Below are positions 1 to 6,491 of a stretch of DNA of 8,015 bases, in pieces. Within the stretch, counting starts at the first letter, position 1. Every line of letters starts with the position of its first letter. Made by a program: the position numbers and the translations under genes. The notes under the pieces are model-generated. The model was not told the DNA's origin. It did not search any database and was given only the letters and a program-made list of their open reading frames with translations. The DNA comes from Phycisphaeraceae bacterium (GTDB lineage: Bacteria; Planctomycetota; Phycisphaerae; Phycisphaerales; Zrk34). The stretch is from NCBI GenBank assembly GCA_028281485.1, contig JANQJT010000037.1:1-8015 (forward strand), read 5' to 3'.

Positions 1-414
1 GCCCCGGCCGACGATGTGCCGTTCCGCGACGGCGAGCCGCTCTATCCGGGCCTGACCGCCAGGATGACGTTCGGCGAGAACGTCGGCGACGCCCCGGATG
101 ACTGGTACATCGTCTACACCCACGGCAAGGATCTCCATATCGATGCGATGGCGTACATCGTCACCTACGGCACCAGCGCCGAGGCCGCGGAGAAAGAGCC
201 CCACGCCATCGTCTACGCGGGGTACAAACAAATCGATGGCGTACTGTTCAGCACCCAGTGGACCTTCTATCACTGGTCTTCGGAGCAGGGAATCTATGGC
301 GATCCGATCGGTGATGTGACGATTAGTAATATCAAGTTTGTCGAGCCGACGGCCGATGCGTTTAATACGCCCGCCGACGCTCGCATCGATGCCCTGCCGT
401 CGGCCGCACCGTAA
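1..414 (+). CDS. DUF6503-like protein, 3' part (5' end outside window)
   Basis: The reading frame is open from base 1 and ends at TAA 412-414, so 137 residues of the C-terminal part are visible. The GTG at 16 is only an internal codon, because the frame continues upstream of it. The visible part is rich in aromatic residues and beta-prone stretches (WYIVYTHGKDLHID, AMAYIVTYG, YKQIDGVLFSTQWTFYHW), then a segment ISNIKFVEP and a short tail. This alternating strand pattern, with an 'xxxY-xxDGxxxP/STxxxxY' step, resembles the DUF6503 family of exported beta-rich proteins. That is recognition from memory of the family pattern and is moderately uncertain. No catalytic motif is visible, and any signal peptide would lie outside the window. 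The downstream glutamate dehydrogenase starts 17 bases later on the same strand, so the two are probably co-transcribed. Function unknown. Confidence 0.6.
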   Translation, partial: APADDVPFRDGEPLYPGLTARMTFGENVGDAPDDWYIVYTHGKDLHIDAMAYIVTYGTSAEAAEKEPHAIVYAGYKQIDGVLFSTQWTFYHWSSEQGIYGDPIGDVTISNIKFVEPTADAFNTPADARIDALPSAAP

Positions 415-420
415 ATCAAA

Positions 421-424
421 GAGG
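421..424 (+). promoter_or_regulatory. Ribosome binding site of glutamate dehydrogenase
   Basis: GAGG lies 7 bases before ATG 432. This fits ATG 432 and argues against the in-frame TTG at 426, which would be only 1 base from the motif. Confidence 0.65.
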
Positions 425-431
425 ATTGGCC

Positions 432-1724
432 ATGTCGAGTGTCTTTGTGGATGCGTTGAATCGATTGGACGCCGCGTTCGAGCACGCCCAGATCGAGGCC
501 GAATCGCTCGAACGCCTCAAGCACCCGATGGCGATGATGCAGGTGTCAATCCCCGTGCGTCGCGACGATGGCTCGCTGTCGATCTTCCAGGGCTACCGCG
601 TGCACCACGACGACACGCGCGGCCCGACCAAGGGCGGCATCCGCTTCCACCCCGAGGTCGACATGGAAGAGGTCAAGGCGTTGGCGCTGTGGATGACGCT
701 CAAGTGCGCCGTGATGAACATCCCCTACGGCGGCGCGAAGGGCGGCGTGACCGTCAACCCCAAGGAGCTGAGCCGGCTGGAGCTGGAGCGGTTGTCGCGC
801 GGCTTCGTCGAACAGATGGCCGACTTCATCGGTCCCGACACCGACATCCCCGCACCCGACGTCTACACCAACGCGATGATCATGGGTTGGATGATGGACG
901 AGTACTCCAAGATCAAACGCAAGCACTCACCGGACGTCATCACCGGCAAGCCCATCGAGCTGGGCGGTTCGCTGGGACGCGGTGACGCCACCGGTCGCGG
1001 CGCGTACTACTGCATCAAGCAGCTCGAGCAGAAACGTGGGTGGGACCCGAAGGACATCACCGTCGTGGTGCAGGGCTTCGGCAACGGCGGCCAGGCCGCG
1101 GCGCGACTGTTGCACGCCGACGGCTACCGCGTCGTGGCCGTGAGTGACTCGCAGGGCGGCATCTACAAAGACAGCGGCTTCGACGTGCCCTCGCTGATCC
1201 AACACAAGAACGACACCCGCCGCCTCGCCGCGGTCTACTGCGAGGGCAGCGTGTGTGAGATGATCGAGGCCGAGACGATCACCAACGAGCAGCTTCTTGC
1301 GCTGGACGTGGACATCCTCGTGCCGTCGGCGTTGGGCGGCGTCATCACGGCCGAAAACGCCGACAAGATCAAGGCGGATGTCATCGTCGAGGTCGCCAAC
1401 GGCCCGGTCACCTCCGACGCCGACGCCACGCTCAACGAGCGCGGCGCGTTCATCGTGCCCGACATCCTGGCCAACGCCGGCGGCGTGACCGTCAGCTACT
1501 TCGAGTGGGTGCAGAACCGCCAGGGCTTCTACTGGGAACTGGAAGAGATCCACCGTCGCCTCGAGCGCATCATGGCCACGGAGTTCGGCCACATCTACGA
1601 CCTGGCCCAGGTGTGCGAGGTCGACATGCGTACCGCCGCCTACGCCCACGCCCTCAACCGCATCGGCGGGGCGATCCAGGCCCAGGGCACCCAGCGGTTC
1701 TTCGCCAACCACACCGGCGAATAA
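432..1724 (+). CDS. gdhA: Glu/Leu/Phe/Val family dehydrogenase, probably glutamate dehydrogenase
   Basis: A 430-residue protein, the usual size for the hexameric bacterial glutamate dehydrogenases, which interconvert glutamate and 2-oxoglutarate plus ammonia with NAD(P) in the cytoplasm. The N-terminal dimerisation and substrate domain has K67 (TKGGIRFHP), K91 (LKCAV), catalytic K103 (GGAKGG) and D143 (PAPDV). The spacing of these residues (24, 12 and 40) matches K89, K113, K125 and D165 of Clostridium symbiosum glutamate dehydrogenase. The Rossmann domain carries GFGNGG at 215-220 and a strand ending VAVSDS at about 235-240. S355 sits in GVTVSYFEW, equivalent to the serine that helps K89 bind the substrate gamma-carboxylate. 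K67 plus S355 argues for glutamate over leucine or phenylalanine. NAD versus NADP cannot be settled here. ATG 432 is preferred over the in-frame TTG 426 because GAGG lies 7 bases upstream. It probably shares a transcript with the DUF6503-like gene 17 bases before it. Confidence 0.95.
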   Translation: MSSVFVDALNRLDAAFEHAQIEAESLERLKHPMAMMQVSIPVRRDDGSLSIFQGYRVHHDDTRGPTKGGIRFHPEVDMEEVKALALWMTLKCAVMNIPYGGAKGGVTVNPKELSRLELERLSRGFVEQMADFIGPDTDIPAPDVYTNAMIMGWMMDEYSKIKRKHSPDVITGKPIELGGSLGRGDATGRGAYYCIKQLEQKRGWDPKDITVVVQGFGNGGQAAARLLHADGYRVVAVSDSQGGIYKDSGFDVPSLIQHKNDTRRLAAVYCEGSVCEMIEAETITNEQLLALDVDILVPSALGGVITAENADKIKADVIVEVANGPVTSDADATLNERGAFIVPDILANAGGVTVSYFEWVQNRQGFYWELEEIHRRLERIMATEFGHIYDLAQVCEVDMRTAAYAHALNRIGGAIQAQGTQRFFANHTGE

Positions 1725-1802
1725 TCGGACCGACCTTATTGCACCGAATATTTAAATTTCTTTTCTGCAACATCCTTCCCGCCTTGCCGTTAGACCGGTG
1801 AA

Positions 1803-1861
1803 GACACGGTCGGGCGATCAAGATCGAGGCCGTGTCGGGCGGAAGGAGCCACCTTCCGCCC
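1803..1861 (+). terminator. Two abutting hairpins between gdhA and the EF-hand gene; probable terminator or leader structure
   Basis: Hairpin 1 pairs GACACGG (1803-1809) with CCGTGTC (1830-1836) and contains an inner CGATC/GATCG stem (1815-1819 with 1822-1826). Hairpin 2 begins on the very next base. GGGCGGAAGG (1837-1846) pairs perfectly with CCTTCCGCCC (1852-1861) around the 5-base loop AGCCA, followed by TTTAAAA. Hairpin 2 has the shape of an intrinsic terminator, although its T tract is only three bases. It could end the gdhA transcript. If the EF-hand gene is transcribed from further upstream, it would instead be a 5'-leader structure 35 bases before that gene's ATG. The gap upstream (1737-1770) is strikingly AT-rich for this genome, but I could not fit a good -35/-10 pair to it. 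Confidence 0.6.
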
Positions 1862-1880
1862 TTTAAAAGCCAACCCCCTG

Positions 1881-1889
1881 AAGGAAGGA
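1881..1889 (+). promoter_or_regulatory. Ribosome binding site of EF-hand gene
   Basis: AAGGAAGGA, a purine-rich double Shine-Dalgarno-like stretch, ends 7 bases before ATG 1897. It is one of the stronger-looking sites in the window. Confidence 0.6.
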
Positions 1890-1896
1890 TTTACCG

Positions 1897-2613
1897 ATGA
1901 AACTCATCACAGCTATCGCTATGGCCCTGCTGGTGACCTTCTGCCTAGCCGACCTGGCCGTGGCCCAAGCCGACGAGCGTCCGCGACGTCAGCGACAGGC
2001 GCAGCAAGACGACGACCAGCAACCGCGTCCCCCGCGTCGCATGTCTCCCCAGCAGCGTCAGCGCATCCTTGAAGCGTTTGATGCCGACGGTGACGGCGAA
2101 CTGAGCGAGACCGAACGCGAAGCCGCACGCGAAGCGCACAAGGCGAAGATGCAGGAGCGTCGGGCCGAGCACCGCGCAAAGGTCCTTGAGGAGTTTGACG
2201 CCGACGGCGACGGCGAGCTGAGCGAAACCGAGCGTGAGGCCGCCCGGGAGGCGCACCGCGCGAAGGTCGAGGAGTGGAAGGAAAAGCACGCCGAGCATCG
2301 CGCCCGGGTGTTGGAAGAGTTTGACGCCGACGGTGACGGTGAGCTCAACGAAGACGAGCGTGCCGCGGCACGCGAGGCACACATCGCGAAGATGCAGGAG
2401 CGTCGCGCCGAGCTCGAGCAGCAGTTCGACGTGGACGGCGACGGCCAGCTCAGCGAAGAAGAGCGCGAGGCGCTGCGTGCCCACGTCAAGGAGAACCGTC
2501 TCGATCACCCCCGTCCCCGCGTGCATCACAACCGCCGCGGCGGACCCGACGGCGAGGACGGCCCGCGCCGGCCGCGAGGCCCCCGGGGCGACAACGCCGA
2601 CGGCGATTCGTAA
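1897..2613 (+). CDS. Secreted four-EF-hand calcium-binding protein
   Basis: A 238-residue protein. Residues 1-23 form a signal peptide (K2, hydrophobic core, AVA before Q24), so the protein is exported. A basic, Gln/Pro/Arg-rich linker covers about 24-52. Four canonical 12-residue EF-hand loops follow, at D62-E73, D101-E112, D143-E154 and D178-E189. Each has the DxDxDG start and the position-12 Glu needed to bind Ca2+. Loops are spaced 39, 42 and 35 residues apart and joined by long Glu/Arg/Ala/Lys helices (such as EREAAREAH and KMQERRAE), unlike the short linkers of calmodulin pairs. The tail (about 205-238) is Arg/Gly/Pro/Asp-rich and probably disordered. It stands alone between hairpins upstream and a terminator downstream, so it is likely monocistronic. 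Calcium binding is well supported by motif. The biological role (sensor, buffer or envelope component) is unknown. Confidence 0.9.
   Translation: MKLITAIAMALLVTFCLADLAVAQADERPRRQRQAQQDDDQQPRPPRRMSPQQRQRILEAFDADGDGELSETEREAAREAHKAKMQERRAEHRAKVLEEFDADGDGELSETEREAAREAHRAKVEEWKEKHAEHRARVLEEFDADGDGELNEDERAAAREAHIAKMQERRAELEQQFDVDGDGQLSEEEREALRAHVKENRLDHPRPRVHHNRRGGPDGEDGPRRPRGPRGDNADGDS
2080..2463 (+). repeat. Four imperfect in-gene repeats encoding EF-hands
   Basis: The repeat units begin at the first Asp codon of each loop: 2080, 2197, 2323 and 2428. The first three units are 117, 126 and 105 bases long, and the last is truncated. Units 1 and 2 encode an identical 20-residue stretch from DADGDGELSE to AAREAH, while 10 of the 20 codons differ silently. 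Units 3 and 4 are more diverged in protein. The pattern indicates old internal duplication kept under protein-level constraint. Confidence 0.8.
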
Positions 2614-2653
2614 ATCACATGGTTACCTACCTGTTCCCTGTTGACTAGGGTTC

Positions 2654-2689
2654 GGCCGAGTTCCTTTGGGCAAAGGACTCGGCCTTTTT
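2654..2689 (+). terminator. Intrinsic terminator of the EF-hand gene
   Basis: GGCCGAGT (2654-2661), one bulged T, then CCTTT (2663-2667) pairs with AAAGG and ACTCGGCC (2672-2684) around a GGGC loop. TTTTT follows (2685-2689). It lies 41 bases after the EF-hand stop codon. Its T tract overlaps the stop codon (plus-strand TTA, 2688-2690) of the antiporter gene coming from the other side. The minus-strand copy lacks a U tract after the stem, so it should terminate efficiently only in the plus direction. Confidence 0.85.
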
Positions 2690-4346
2690 ATTTGGCCTGA
2701 TCGGGATCGAGAAAACCGATGGCCTCTTCGGCCAGACGGTTGCCCACGTGTTCTTCTTCGTCGACTACCACGGTCGCCCCCGACATCTGCAGCTCCCACC
2801 GCGTCACGTGGTATCGCGCGCGGACGAGGATGTGCAGGTTGGGGTTGAGGGTGCGTGCGATCTCGATGATGCGCCGCGCCGCGTTGGCGTCGGGGATCGT
2901 GATGACCAGCGCATCGGCGCGCATGATGCCGGCGTGTTCGAGCACGTCGGTCTGCTGCGCGTCGCCCACGTGGCTGCGCAGCCCGAACTGCTTGGCCACC
3001 TCGACGTTGCGAGGATTGATGTCGAGCACCGTGATCGTGCGATGGCTGAGCTTGGCCATGACGGCCGAGGCGACCTGCTGGGCGGCGGGACCGAACCCGA
3101 TCAACAGGATGCGGTGGGTGCGGGGTTCGTCGGCGTCTTCGGGCTCGGGGCTGAACCTGCCCGCACCGGCCGAGACGCGGGTGAGCGCGTCGGTGATACG
3201 CGGCGCGATGTTGACGAAGAACGGTGTGAGCATGAGGGAGATGATGGTGGTGGCCACGACGAGGTTGAAGACGCGGTCGGTGAGCGGCCCGCCCTCGGCG
3301 CTGGCGATGGTGGCCAGCACGAAGCTGAACTCACCGATCTGCGCCAGGCACAGGCCGGTCGCCATGGCCCCGCCGAACGGCACGCCCAGCACCCGCGCGA
3401 TCCCGCCGGTGATCAGCGTCTTACCGAGCACGACGATCACGACCGCCAGCAGCAGCCAGTGCGCGTTGCTCACGGCGAACAGCGGATCAGCGAACATGCC
3501 CACCGACGCGAAGAACAGCGTCACCAGCACCGTGCGCAGCGAGGACACGTCCGATCGGACCTGCGTGGCGAACGGCGAGCCCGCCAGCATCAGCCCGGCG
3601 ATGAACGCGCCGATCGCCGGGGAGATGCCGATCTCGTGTGCCGCCGACGCCGACCCGATCGCCACGACCACCGCCAACAGGATCGGCAGCTCGCGGTTGC
3701 GCGTCAGCAGCCGCATGTTTAACACACGCGGCACGATAAGACTGAACACCACGTAGAACCCGCCGATCATCGCGACGGTAAACAGCGCCGTCTTGCCGAT
3801 GTTCATCGCCACGTCAGCCGCGCTACCGCCCACGCTCAGCGCCGCGACGATCACCGTCAGCGGCAGCACCGCCAGGTCCTGCATCAACAGGATGCCCGTC
3901 GAGCTGCGCCCGTAGACGCTGTCGATGGCTTGCTTGTCGATGAGCAGACGCAGCACGCACGCCGTGCTCGACAGCGCGACGATCGCGCCGAGGATGACCG
4001 ACGCGGCCAGGCCTTGGTCCAGCAGGCTGGCGATGCCCGCCACCAGTGCCATCGTGATCAACACCTGCAGCGTGCCCCCGATCAGCGCGATTGGCCCGAG
4101 TTGCACGAGCTGTTTGAAACGGAACTCCAGACCGATCGACAGCAGCAGCAGCGCCACGCCCAGTTCCGCGATCGCGTGCACGTGCTCGGCGGTATCCACC
4201 CACTGAAGCACGTTGGGGCCAACGATCGCCCCCGCCAGTAGATAACCTAATATCGCGCTCTGGCGGAGCTGCTCGGCGATCGTGCCCATCAGCAGGGCCG
4301 CCCCGAGCAGAATCAGCACGTCAACGAGGAATTGCCAGACGGTCAT
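2688..4346 (-). CDS. CPA2 (Kef-type) monovalent cation:proton antiporter with TrkA-N domain
   Basis: A 552-residue inner-membrane protein. Residues 1-390 form the antiporter domain of roughly a dozen hydrophobic helices, with the family-typical LLLLSIGLEF at about 67-76. It has a Q156-D157 pair in LLMQDLAVLP, matching the QD ion-site motif of KefC rather than the DD of electrogenic NapA/NhaA-type antiporters, and a conserved AQIGEFSF at about 335-342. A charged linker (397-410) leads to a cytosolic TrkA-N/RCK nucleotide-binding domain. Its Rossmann start is RILLIGFGPAA (412-422), strand 2 ends in D442 (VLDIN), and GDA is at 461-463. There is no obvious TrkA-C domain, and the length is close to YbaL of E. 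coli (558). The likely role is K+ or Na+ efflux in exchange for H+, gated by nucleotide. No KefF/KefG-type partner is nearby. GGGAG lies 11 bases before the ATG (loose spacing). The gene is transcribed divergently from the phosphoesterase. Confidence 0.9.
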   Translation of the reverse strand: MTVWQFLVDVLILLGAALLMGTIAEQLRQSAILGYLLAGAIVGPNVLQWVDTAEHVHAIAELGVALLLLSIGLEFRFKQLVQLGPIALIGGTLQVLITMALVAGIASLLDQGLAASVILGAIVALSSTACVLRLLIDKQAIDSVYGRSSTGILLMQDLAVLPLTVIVAALSVGGSAADVAMNIGKTALFTVAMIGGFYVVFSLIVPRVLNMRLLTRNRELPILLAVVVAIGSASAAHEIGISPAIGAFIAGLMLAGSPFATQVRSDVSSLRTVLVTLFFASVGMFADPLFAVSNAHWLLLAVVIVVLGKTLITGGIARVLGVPFGGAMATGLCLAQIGEFSFVLATIASAEGGPLTDRVFNLVVATTIISLMLTPFFVNIAPRITDALTRVSAGAGRFSPEPEDADEPRTHRILLIGFGPAAQQVASAVMAKLSHRTITVLDINPRNVEVAKQFGLRSHVGDAQQTDVLEHAGIMRADALVITIPDANAARRIIEIARTLNPNLHILVRARYHVTRWELQMSGATVVVDEEEHVGNRLAEEAIGFLDPDQAK

Positions 4347-4426
4347 CGCGGTCTACACTCCCAAAGCGGTGTACGGAGGGTATGCGGATTGGACACGGCT
4401 GTGAAGACTGATTGTCTGCAGTATCG

Positions 4427-4466
4427 TTTTTTTTGATTTGCCACGGAAGGGCAACTGACCGATTAT
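4427..4466 (+). promoter_or_regulatory. Candidate sigma-70-type promoter for the phosphoesterase gene
   Basis: The -35 box is TTGCCA (4438-4443, 5 of 6 consensus bases), the spacer is 17 bases, and the -10 box is GATTAT (4461-4466, 4 of 6). An eight-T run (4427-4434) lies just upstream, where a proximal UP element would sit. Transcription would start near 4473, about 30 bases before the ATG. TTGCC (4438-4442) and GGCAA (4450-4454) form an inverted repeat overlapping the -35 box, a possible operator. This is inferred from consensus matching only. Confidence 0.45.
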
Positions 4467-4493
4467 GTAGGCGGAAAACAGGGCAGTTCTGAT

Positions 4494-4497
4494 AGGA
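4494..4497 (+). promoter_or_regulatory. Ribosome binding site of the phosphoesterase gene
   Basis: AGGA is 6 bases before ATG 4504 but directly abuts ATG 4498. It therefore favours 4504 as the start, two codons inside the longest open frame. Confidence 0.5.
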
Positions 4498-4503
4498 ATG
4501 GGT

Positions 4504-5346
4504 ATGCCGGCGTTGCCGCTCAGCGTCATCCAGATATCCGATCTTCACGCCGACCCCGCGAACCCGGCCGACCGCCAGCGGTGTGATCGTGTGCGGGAGG
4601 CGATCGCCGCGATCGGTCCGGACCTGATCATCAACACCGGAGACGTCTCTTCGGACGGCATGCTTCAGCCCGAGATGTTCGACGGCCTCAAGGCCTGGCA
4701 GAGCGAGATGGGCGTGCCGGTCTACACCGTGCCGGGCAACCACGACGTCGGCAACTCGCTCGGCGAGGAGAAGCCCGTCGTTTGCGACGCGTTCATCGAT
4801 CGCTACCTGCAGACGTTCGACGACCGCTTCAGTGTTAACCACCAGGGTTGGCGATTCATCGGGATCAACTCGATGCTGCTGGGCAGCGGCTTGGATCGTG
4901 AGACCGATCAGTTGGAGTGGTTCATCGCCGAACTGGACCTGGCCCAGGCGGCCGGTGAGTTGGTGTCGGTGTGGATGCACATGCCGCTGTTCCTGCAAAA
5001 CCCCGACGAGGTCGTCACCGGCGGCAGCGCCTACTGGATCCCCGATCCTCCGGTGCGCGACAAGTGGATCGCGGAACTGGATCGCGCGTGCGTCCGGCTG
5101 GTCGGCAGCGGCCACTGCCATTGGTACGCGTCGACGCGCGCGATGGACGTCGACTGGGTCTGGGCGCCCAGCCTGCAGGGCCTGGTTGTCGATGACTACC
5201 TGTTCCCGCCCGGCGGGAAGATCAGCGGCCTGGTCCACCACCGTCTCGGTGAGGATGCGATCTCGCACGAGGTGATCCCCGTTGAGATGCCCGAACAGCT
5301 CATCCGTCTGAACTATCCCGAGCAGGCCGAAGAACAGGCCGGCTGA
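4504..5346 (+). CDS. Calcineurin-like metallophosphoesterase (CpdA/Icc-type)
   Basis: A 280-residue protein covering a single metallophosphatase domain. The five signature blocks of the family are present in order: DLH (D13, H15), GDVSSDG (D47), GNHD (N79, H80, D81), the metal-ligand histidine in WMHMPLF (H159) and GHCH (H204, H206). These form the dinuclear Fe/Mn/Zn site. The order and size resemble class III cyclic-nucleotide phosphodiesterases (CpdA) and CPPED1-like enzymes, but substrate cannot be told from motifs, so no symbol is given. There is no signal peptide or membrane segment, so it is probably cytosolic. ATG 4504 is preferred to ATG 4498 because AGGA lies 6 bases upstream of the former. 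It is transcribed alone from the divergent region shared with the antiporter, and it converges on alanine dehydrogenase with only 19 bases between the stops. Confidence 0.88.
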   Translation: MPALPLSVIQISDLHADPANPADRQRCDRVREAIAAIGPDLIINTGDVSSDGMLQPEMFDGLKAWQSEMGVPVYTVPGNHDVGNSLGEEKPVVCDAFIDRYLQTFDDRFSVNHQGWRFIGINSMLLGSGLDRETDQLEWFIAELDLAQAAGELVSVWMHMPLFLQNPDEVVTGGSAYWIPDPPVRDKWIAELDRACVRLVGSGHCHWYASTRAMDVDWVWAPSLQGLVVDDYLFPPGGKISGLVHHRLGEDAISHEVIPVEMPEQLIRLNYPEQAEEQAG

Positions 5347-5365
5347 TCTCGATCAACGACACAAC

Positions 5366-6463
5366 TCATACCGCGGGCAGATCGGGGAAGGTCTGCGCGA
5401 CCGGTGCGCTGGTGATCACGCCGTCCCGCGTGTTCAGCGCCTCGGCGTGGCCGGGGGATTGATCGATGAAACCGTCCGCACCCAGCGACGCGAGCTGACG
5501 GGCGTAGGGCAGCGTGGCGTTGCACAGCGCGTGCGTGCTCGTGCGGCCCACCGCGCCGGGCATGTTCGCCACGCAGTAGTGCACCACACCGTCGACGATG
5601 TACGTCGGCTCGGCGTGCGTGGTGGGCTTGGCCGTCTCGATCGAGCCGCCCTGGTCGATGCAGACATCGACAACGACCGCGCCGGTCTTCATCTGGCTGA
5701 TCTGTTTGCGCGTGATCAGCGTCGGGGCCCGGCCGCCGGGGATCAGCACCGCCCCGATGACCAGGTCGGCCCACTGGGCGTAGTGGTTCACGGCGTGCGG
5801 GTCGCAGTAGATCGTGGAGATGTTGGCCGGGTTGATCTCGTCGAGGTAGCGCAGGCGGTCGAGGTTGATATCCATGATCACGACGTTCGCGCCGAGGCCC
5901 GCGGCCACGCGCGCCGCGTTCGACCCGACCACGCCCCCGCCCAGCACCAGCACGTTAGCCGGCGCCACACCGGGCACGCCGCCCAGCAGGATGCCGCGCC
6001 CCTCCAGCGGGCGCTCCAGGTACTTGGCGCCTTCCTGGATCGACATCTTGCCCGCCACCTCGCTCATCGGTGTGAGCATCGGCAGGCGACCGGCCGCGTC
6101 GTACAGCGTCTCGTACGCCACGGCGGTGATCCTTCGCTCCAGACACGCGGCGGTCAGCTCGTGTGACGCGGCGAAGTGGAAGTAACAAAAAATCAGCTGC
6201 CCCTCCCGCATCAGCGGGATCGCGCCGGGCTGCGGTTCCTTGACCGTCATGATCATGTCGGCCTGCGCGTACAGGTCTTGCGGTGTGTCGAAGAGCGTTG
6301 CGCCGGCGCGCTCGTACGCCTCGTCGTCGAAGCCGCTGCCGTGGCCCGCGCCGCGCTCGACCAGCACGGTGTGTCCGTCACCGATCAACAGTTCAGCGCC
6401 GACCGGCATCAGCGCGATGCGGTACTCGTCAGACTTGGTTTCCTTGGGGATGCCGATGATCAT
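5366..6463 (-). CDS. ald: Alanine dehydrogenase
   Basis: A 365-residue protein, close to the 371-378 of characterised Ald enzymes, which convert L-alanine and NAD+ to pyruvate, ammonia and NADH in the cytoplasm. The key residues fall at the same numbers as in Mycobacterium tuberculosis Ald: R15 (EYRIAL) and K75 (TVKEP) bind substrate, and H96 (YFHFA) and D270 (VCIDQGG) are catalytic. The NAD site is GGGVVG at 175-180, with D198 (IMDIN) selecting NAD over NADP. The start at 6463 is set by AGGAG 8 bases upstream (6472-6476) and by the standard N-terminus MIIGIPKE. The frame is open for 67 further codons upstream, but that stretch overlaps the VWA gene, is Pro/Arg/Ser-rich and is not Ald-like. 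It lies 43 bases downstream of the VWA gene on the same strand, so co-transcription is possible. No terminator is visible after its stop. Confidence 0.96.
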   Translation of the reverse strand: MIIGIPKETKSDEYRIALMPVGAELLIGDGHTVLVERGAGHGSGFDDEAYERAGATLFDTPQDLYAQADMIMTVKEPQPGAIPLMREGQLIFCYFHFAASHELTAACLERRITAVAYETLYDAAGRLPMLTPMSEVAGKMSIQEGAKYLERPLEGRGILLGGVPGVAPANVLVLGGGVVGSNAARVAAGLGANVVIMDINLDRLRYLDEINPANISTIYCDPHAVNHYAQWADLVIGAVLIPGGRAPTLITRKQISQMKTGAVVVDVCIDQGGSIETAKPTTHAEPTYIVDGVVHYCVANMPGAVGRTSTHALCNATLPYARQLASLGADGFIDQSPGHAEALNTRDGVITSAPVAQTFPDLPAV

Positions 6464-6471
6464 GCCGTGGA

Positions 6472-6476
6472 CTCCT
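6472..6476 (-). promoter_or_regulatory. Ribosome binding site of ald
   Basis: Minus-strand AGGAG lies 8 bases before the ATG at 6463. It fixes the start and excludes the 67-codon upstream extension of the open frame. Confidence 0.75.
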
Positions 6477-6491
6477 ACCGGTGGGGTGCGC

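Noticed and set aside
426..431. In-frame TTG start giving a glutamate dehydrogenase two residues longer
   Set aside because: The GAGG ribosome site is 1 base from it but 7 bases from ATG 432, which is the better start.
927..1712. 261-codon minus-strand frame opposite glutamate dehydrogenase
   Set aside because: A shadow frame produced by GC-rich codon bias; Val/Gly/Asp-rich with no domain.
2080..2463. CRISPR or mobile repeat interpretation of the repeated DNA
   Set aside because: The repeats lie within one reading frame, encode EF-hands and vary mostly at third codon positions.
2719..3756. Long plus-strand open frames (345 and 324 codons) opposite the antiporter
   Set aside because: They are mirror frames of a GC-rich gene with clear family motifs, with low-complexity composition and no recognisable motif of their own.
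4405..4434. Possible terminator: AGAC-TGATT-GTCT hairpin followed by T8
   Set aside because: The stem is only four pairs and is separated from the T run by nine bases. No plus-strand gene ends upstream, and the T run fits an upstream promoter element better.
4321..5268. 315-codon minus-strand frame opposite the phosphoesterase
   Set aside because: It is a shadow of the phosphoesterase. That gene has all five metal-site motifs, while the shadow shows none and would overlap the antiporter start.
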